Positions 58,620 to 64,000 of a stretch of 64,000 bases of DNA are shown piece after piece (the stretch's first letter is position 1; each line of letters begins with the position of its first letter). The DNA comes from Tribonema minus. Its lineage: Eukaryota > Sar > Xanthophyceae > Tribonematales > Tribonemataceae. Below the pieces are notes generated by a model. The model had not been told where the DNA came from and made no database searches. It saw nothing but the letters and a program-made list of their open reading frames with translations. Where the stretch lies: positions 372,001-436,000 of the forward strand of contig JAFCMP010000517.1 of NCBI GenBank assembly GCA_017506865.1, given 5' to 3'. The position numbers and the translations under genes were made by a program.

Positions 58620-60734
58620 CAAAAACACACTGAGTAGTACACCGTGCGGCCGTTGGACCTAACATGTTAACATGCAATATATGAAGGAGACACGTAATCC
58701 AACACCTAAATGCTAACGCTTCCGAGCGTTGACTTCTGGTCAAGCTCTGCCGTGTGCCGCAGGACGACCTGTGCAGCATAATGAATTCAAAGAACGTTTG
58801 AATGGTCTCCCTGATCGTGCCGAACATTCACCACTGTGCATTTGCTGTCATTTGAATTTTGAAGCTAATAGGGCACACATCAGTCCAGACAATGTCACGC
58901 TGATTACTACTGCAGACGCCACATGCACCTATTTCTATGACAAAATGTGTCTCAAAACACAGTGGCGCTCACTCTGACATAGCCAAATGGCATCTGCCAC
59001 AACCCCTGCTACATCACCGTCCATCTGTCTGCATCCGCCATATGTATCATCGCCCACAAAGAGTACGCCATGTAAGGGCTGCCGAGAGAGCGGAATGTTG
59101 CCAGTGTTGCTTCAGATGACAGGTTTACATCAGTCCGTTCTTCAGCTGTCTCGAGCCATCGCTGCTGCAGTTGCTTGATGTTGCATGAGTGCCACCACTT
59201 TGTGTGATCACTTAGACCTGCTTCACCATGAGAGCATCCAATCCACTTGTGGTGCTGCCTTTCAACATCAGCTTGCAACAGCTGCGCGCTCTCTGAAGAG
59301 GTGAATGGCATACTGTCACAGACAATGACTTTTAATGCAGCGCTCAGTTGAGCCGTCCTCTAGTTTGAATGAAAACACACACATACACACACACAAGCCA
59401 ACTTCATGCAACTGGCACAACAACTCCCGCACCACCAGACGACAAGACGCCATGAAAGAGAAAAACCGCGCGTGGTGTGCCCTCCAAGAAACAAGACTTG
59501 CATTCCAGACATGTCATTAGTGCTGCAAGCGCGTACCGAGATGGACGCAGATGTGTTTGTGATGAACGCACATATGCAGCCCGCCGGCGCCGTGAGCGCT
59601 CGTGCCGGTATGTAGGTATCTCCGACACTGAGCAGCGCCACGGCCCCAGCAAGCTGGCCATCTTGGGTAGGTGTACTTGTAGTGTAGAGGACAAAAACTT
59701 TATCATGTGACCCAACGAATTGTTTTGATGCCCCTCATCTGCTGTAAAACCACATCATAGATGTCGTGGCTGTGCTCGCGGGATGCTCGGGCACACGTTT
59801 ACTTCCTGTAGGCGAAGGAGGGGAGCGGCAGGCAACAGCCGGAGCGAGCTGTCAGATACTGAGTCAAAAGATAGGGATGGGCCAGGATGGGCCTGCAGTT
59901 TGAACTCAGTGGGATTCATTGCCGACTACAGGGCTGCAGATAAAGCCGCCTTGCAAATTAGATTTCCACAACTGGGCACATTTGGCGCAGCAGCAGCAAC
60001 TTCAAAACAGCTCTTTGGAAAGAGCCACATTTGATGTGTGGTATGTCCAACTATGACTCAAAACAGGTTGTTCTCATGGAGCATCTGTAGCACACACCTT
60101 ACACCTGATCGACTTCGAAGTGGTGCTCAGTTAGCACACAGAACAAACATTCTAACCAAATGAGAGGATATGCAATTGATGCCTGTGTGCTTGCACCGGA
60201 GTGTGGGCGTGCTGTGCTTTGCGCCAGTACTATTGCCTGGGCATCGGCAATGTGGCAACTGCACGCGTACTGGAGGTAATGGAGCACCGAAACGTGCCTG
60301 AGCAATGCCGACAATGAACTACACGCCGCTGCTGTCCAGCAGATCAATGCCAGCACACCACATAAGGATGCTGCTCAAAAGCGGCCAGCGGTGGCGCCTC
60401 AAACACTGACTGTCACCGACTGTCGCGCACAACTTCAGAATGGCATGGAAGGCACAACGTAGACTCCAGTACCTATGTGGCATATGCTTTACGCAGACGC
60501 ATAAGTATCTCGCGATGCACCATTATCTATCCATTAATATACACCAACGCCGTGCAAAGCAGATGCTGTACTCGACAGACGGCCATGTTGATCCTAGAGC
60601 TTGCGAATTCCTTCACAAAATGCCACAAGAAATGGCACCTGCCAATACACGGCGCTTCGTAAATGGTACGCATCGAAATGATGAAGGCAGCATGACTGAT
60701 GTGCAGCTACGGTACTGCATTCGCAAGCAACTAC
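58620..60734. other. Mostly non-coding; one exon-like stretch
   Basis: 58935-58995 carries the 3' end of the dispersed repeat (TGTGTCTCAAAACAC, ATAGCCAAATGGCATCTG). A possible + strand exon at 59521-59607 (acceptor CATTAG, donor GCCG|gtatgt) reads LQARTEMDADVFVMNAHMQ in a phase-consistent frame, but no partner exon was found. Nothing else is supported. Confidence 0.35.
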
Positions 60735-62029
60735 TCACCACCAGGGAGCCTCGCCAGTACGGAAGTCCGTCTCCGTCCAGGGTTTGAAGACCACATTGCC
60801 GGTGTCGGTCTCAATGTGCGAGAGCGCCAGGGACAGCGGCGCGGGGCCGCGCACCACCTTGCCGTCCATGTTGTACTGGGAGCCGTGGCAAGGGCAGATG
60901 AACTTGTTCTCGGCTTGCACCCAAGGCACGACGCACCCCAGGTGGGTGCACACCGCCACGATACCGAAGTCCTGGATCGTCTTGTCCTGCTTCACCGTCA
61001 GGTAGGTAGCATCGCCCTTGATGCCCTCCACCAGCTCCCTAGACCCCGGCAGGTGGGTCGCCACCCACCCCTCAACGGTCACGTCCTGGCCCACGGCGTC
61101 GCGGGCGATGACGCCACCGCCCGCTCCCCCTGCGGACTTGGGCACGAAGAAAGAGATGTAGGGAATGGCGAGCCCGAGGACAACCACGCCGGCGGATCCC
61201 GCGAGGATGGCGTTCATGGCGACACTGCAGCAGCAGAGCACAGGAGGGATGGTGAGCGGCGTTGCAAAAGCGCGGTACACACGGTGCGTAAGGGACGTGC
61301 ATGTGGCAGCGACGGTGCGAAGCTGCAATAACACTGCCGGTCAGTACAACTGCTGGCTGTCTGTCAAGACACAGCAGGACTAGAGGTTTCATCAAACATG
61401 TCCGTTATAAGGGGTGAAGACGGTAACAGAGGCGATGAAGGCGGACTCACCGGCGGTTCATGTCGGGCACGAATGCGTCCTCAGCAGCGGACATCTTAAT
61501 GGCAGAAGAAGCCTGCGCCACGGGCTGCAGGAACAAAGCATGGAGCACACAGAAACACTCATGTCAGCCACAATGCCAACACCTGGCACTCAAGCGACCA
61601 CCATGCATAGCTCCCCGGGCCCAGCGCAGCTTGCTCATATCCATTCCGACACGTCTCCGCCGCGCTAGCGCCCGCCCCGCCCCATAGTCCCTGGCAAGCT
61701 CCCAAGCTAGATTTCGAGACCAGCGAGACCCCCTCAGCGAACCTCCTTAAATGTCCACACTGCGGTTCAGCTGGCAGGCAACAGGGCGTAGCGGAGCGCT
61801 AGATCCACGCCACTGCGAGCCACGGCACAGCCCTCTCCATGCCGGTCCTAGCTTCTCTGCAGCGGGTGCGCATGAACGGACTGTGTCCCCTCCGCAGACC
61901 AAGACTGTGTGTGGCGCTTGCTCTCACCTTGGACAACACCCTCGCGCCAGTGAAGGCGGAGGGTGCCACGAACCCGTGGGACAGACATGTCACAGCAGCG
62001 ACACACACGGCGAGCAGGGCACGAGCCAT
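60735..62029 (-). CDS. petC: Cytochrome b6f Rieske iron-sulfur protein, plastid-targeted
   Basis: Three exons, 62029-61928, 61524-61451 and 61224-60735, close in phase to 221 aa. Exon 1 encodes a signal peptide ([16 protein letters not shown]) directly followed by FVAPSAF, then a short transit-like stretch. Exon 2 gives [14 protein letters not shown], the stromal N terminus. Exon 3 has the membrane helix ([20 protein letters not shown]), a Gly-rich hinge and the cluster-binding motifs [10 protein letters not shown] and CPCHGSQYN, then [14 protein letters not shown] and the C-terminal [14 protein letters not shown]. The product carries electrons from plastoquinol to cytochrome f in the thylakoid lumen. 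The two-part presequence shows import through a secondary plastid's outer membranes. Confidence 0.97.
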
Positions 62030-62039
62030 GTTCGAACGA

Positions 62040-63320
62040 TGTGAGCTGTGCTGTGGTCCCCGATCAACAGCCTAGAGAGAGCGGGGGGTTGAGACTTCTC
62101 GAAACCCCCGGACTGTACGATGGTGAGAGACCCAGTTTTCAATGTTTTGCCATTTTCCTTGAAGCCATTGTGTGCCATTCAAGTACATGGTGGCCGCGCC
62201 GCCATGCTACAACTGTCATTACCATGTACAGCAAAGCAGCATGCATATGAGCACTGATGGCATCCACAATCAGCAAGCACCAGTCTAACGCACGACCGCT
62301 GTGATGACGAAGGTCAAGCACCACCTCGTGCAGAAGTGGTACCGGCAGTCAATCAGGCAGACTAGGAAGCATGTGACAGAGCAGACTAGCATCGTGTGAC
62401 AGAGCTGGCGTCATGGCATAGAAGCACGCAGAGCAATCGTGGCATATGTACATGGAGTCTGCGTGGAGCTGGGTGCCCTAAGACAGGTCTGTCTGTGGGG
62501 GGGGGGGTCTTGTAGCTTTGATTAGTATCCCTGCTAGTATGTGGGGGACAGTCGCTTGCGGGTGCTTTGCTGGGGGTGATGTGGGGGGCGGGGTGTGGCG
62601 TGCAAGCTTTGCATGCTACATCCAAGAGTGAAAACATGGCGACATACCTACAACATGGCATTTCCACAGCCGCAAGTGGAATATAATAAAAGTATATGCA
62701 CGCAGGGTGGGCAACATCGTTGAGGTGTGTGCACGGTAACCGACCTGCGCAGCTCAAGAATCTGGTTTCATGTATGCGCCTAGCAGCTGGGCCGTTTTCA
62801 AGTACAGCAAGTCCATCAATGCCCATGCACTGCAGTACCTGTATACCTACTGAAGATACTGCATGCTGCACGCAGTCAGCGAAGCTCGTGACACCATGCC
62901 AATCACTCCGTAAACACGTTTTCACTCAATTGATAAACCCAAAGCACATGTTGCGCACAGCTGGCATGGATTAGCGTAGGGTATGTGCACCTTTGGCGCG
63001 CGCGCTCAATGCCCTGCAAAATTGGTTCTTGCAGTGCGCACCCACCATCACTACCAGGGCTGGGGGACGCCTGCAATGCTGCATAGTTCTATACGGAACC
63101 TCACTGAATAGCCTGGCCTGTTCTGAATGCACGCAGCAGCTGGTGCTGCTGCTGCTGCTGCTGCTGCTGGCGCTGCTGCTGCTGCTCCTGCCGCTGCTGC
63201 CGCCGCCGATGCTGCTACTGCCGCTGCTGCTGCTGCTGATGCTGTTCCTGCCACCGCTGCCGCCGCCGCCGCCGCCGCCGCCACCGCTGCTCCCTGCCCG
63301 CCGCCGCTTCCGCAGCCGCC
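62040..63320. other. Intergenic region with CTG and G runs
   Basis: No exon is supported. There is a G run at about 62500-62511 and an imperfect CTG/CCG trinucleotide run at about 63140-63300, the latter overlapping the 3' flank of the kinase gene. Confidence 0.4.
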
Positions 63321-63321
63321 G

Positions 63322-64000
63322 CTACGATGCCACGCGCCAGAAACTCGACATGCGCCGCGACACCTTGACCGCCGGCTCCGCCTGCAGCTCCTGCATGAGC
63401 TCCGCCTCGAGCTGGTTGCCAAGCTCCGCGAAGGAGGGGCGCTCGGAGGGCTTCGGCGCTGAGCACTGCGCGGCGAGGTCCTGCGCGATCCACGCTACGG
63501 CGGGGCCGCCGCGGCGCGCGAGGTCCGCCATGAGCAGGCCGAAGGCGCGCACCTCCACGGCTTCGAAGTGGTAGCCGGGCTCCGGGGTGTAGAGGAAGGC
63601 GCTGCCGAAGTCGCACAGCACGGCGTTGCCGTGCGCGTCTGCAGGAGCGCGGCGGGTGGGGGGGGGGGGGGGGGGGGGGGGTGAGGGGTGTTGTCGATGT
63701 CAGTGATCAGGATGGTGTGGCGAGGCGCGGTGACACTGCGACCAGAGCTTCGAGTTGTCCACCTTCCGCTCAACTGCTCAAGGAGCGGCATGCGCTATCG
63801 CATGGGAAGCCGCTGGCAGTTTACTATTGCAAAGCGCGCGACCGGATGATCACAGACCTCCAGATGGAATTCACCAAGTGTCAGTCATCCGTTCGTGCCC
63901 TGCTCGCGCACGCCACACCAAACATATACCTCTGAGCATAGACGCTACCACTGCCCACACGCGCAAAGGCAACAGAGAGACCCACCTGCGAGCACGTTAT
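63322..64000 (-). CDS. Protein kinase, C-terminal part, runs off the window
   Basis: The last exon is 63638-63322 and the preceding exon ends at 63986, continuing past the window edge. They join as G|AC in phase. The edge exon reads NVLA and the last exon continues DAHGNAVLCDFGSAF, matching kinase subdomains VIb-VII (catalytic-loop Asn, then DFG with the magnesium-binding Asp). EVRAFGLLMADLARR follows as subdomain IX, then CSAPKPSERPSFAELGNQLE with the conserved Arg of subdomain XI. The short segment between DFG and subdomain IX means the activation loop is reduced, with no clear APE motif. Activity may be low, or the protein may be a pseudokinase. Class cannot be assigned without the N-terminal lobe. 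The 347-bp intron between them contains a G run of about 20. Confidence 0.75.

Overview
This is a stretch of nuclear DNA from a photosynthetic eukaryote. Its protein genes are split by GT-AG introns of roughly 50 to 3,000 bp, and simple repeats are abundant. The best taxonomic clue is the Rieske (PetC) gene at 60735-62029. Its first exon encodes a signal peptide followed by FVAPSAF, the phenylalanine-type motif of plastid preproteins in algae with a secondary red plastid (stramenopiles, haptophytes, cryptophytes). I cannot say which of these groups it is. Coding exons are GC-rich, with long runs of Gln, His, Gly, Ala and Ser codons. Introns and spacers are nearer 50% GC, with many poly-C/poly-G tracts and the near-palindromic word ACTTGAAGT.

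Layout. 1-3.3 kb: gene-free, full of short satellite-like words. 3.3-7.3 kb: isolated exons of unidentified genes. 8.3-13.4 kb (-): a FYVE + C2 domain protein. 14.7-14.9 kb (-): an exon with a PD-(D/E)XK nuclease-like core. 16.7-17.8 kb: the 3' end of a + strand gene whose last exon lies in a long inverted repeat. 18.6-19.3 kb: a hAT-like element with a perfect 8-bp target duplication. 19.4-24.7 kb: mostly non-coding, with minisatellites. 25.4-30.8 kb (-): an App1/DUF2183 phosphatase-like protein with a presequence. 31.4-33.1 kb (-): SDHC. 33.4-34.1 kb (+): snRNP SmE. 34.9-36.3 kb (-): an mL45/Tim44-like mitochondrial protein. 36.6-44.1 kb (+): a nine-exon FIGNL1 AAA ATPase. 44.9-50.8 kb (+): a large Kelch protein. 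51.1-52.3 kb (-): an unidentified gene. 53.1-53.6 kb (-): a membrane RING-HC protein. 53.9-55.8 kb (+): a signal-peptide protein with a conserved GPxxxNxDG...NWxxMT block. 57.4-58.4 kb (-): a signal-peptide protein resembling plant/algal plastid proteins. 60.7-62.0 kb (-): PetC. 63.3-64.0 kb (-): a protein kinase running off the right edge.

The genes are ordinary housekeeping functions (respiration, photosynthesis, splicing, mitochondrial translation, DNA repair, membrane traffic). Three gene pairs are divergent, with about 280-330 bp between start codons. I joined exons by hand from splice-site consensus, reading phase and family conservation. Where phases close over the whole gene (PetC, SDHC, SmE, mL45, FIGNL1) confidence is high.

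The most unusual structure is a set of local tandem duplications that copy exon-intron junctions. There are three separate cases in FIGNL1 and one in the 52-kb gene. Other notable items are a dispersed ~160-bp repeat family, the long hairpin at 17.3-17.8 kb, and telomere-like repeats inside introns.
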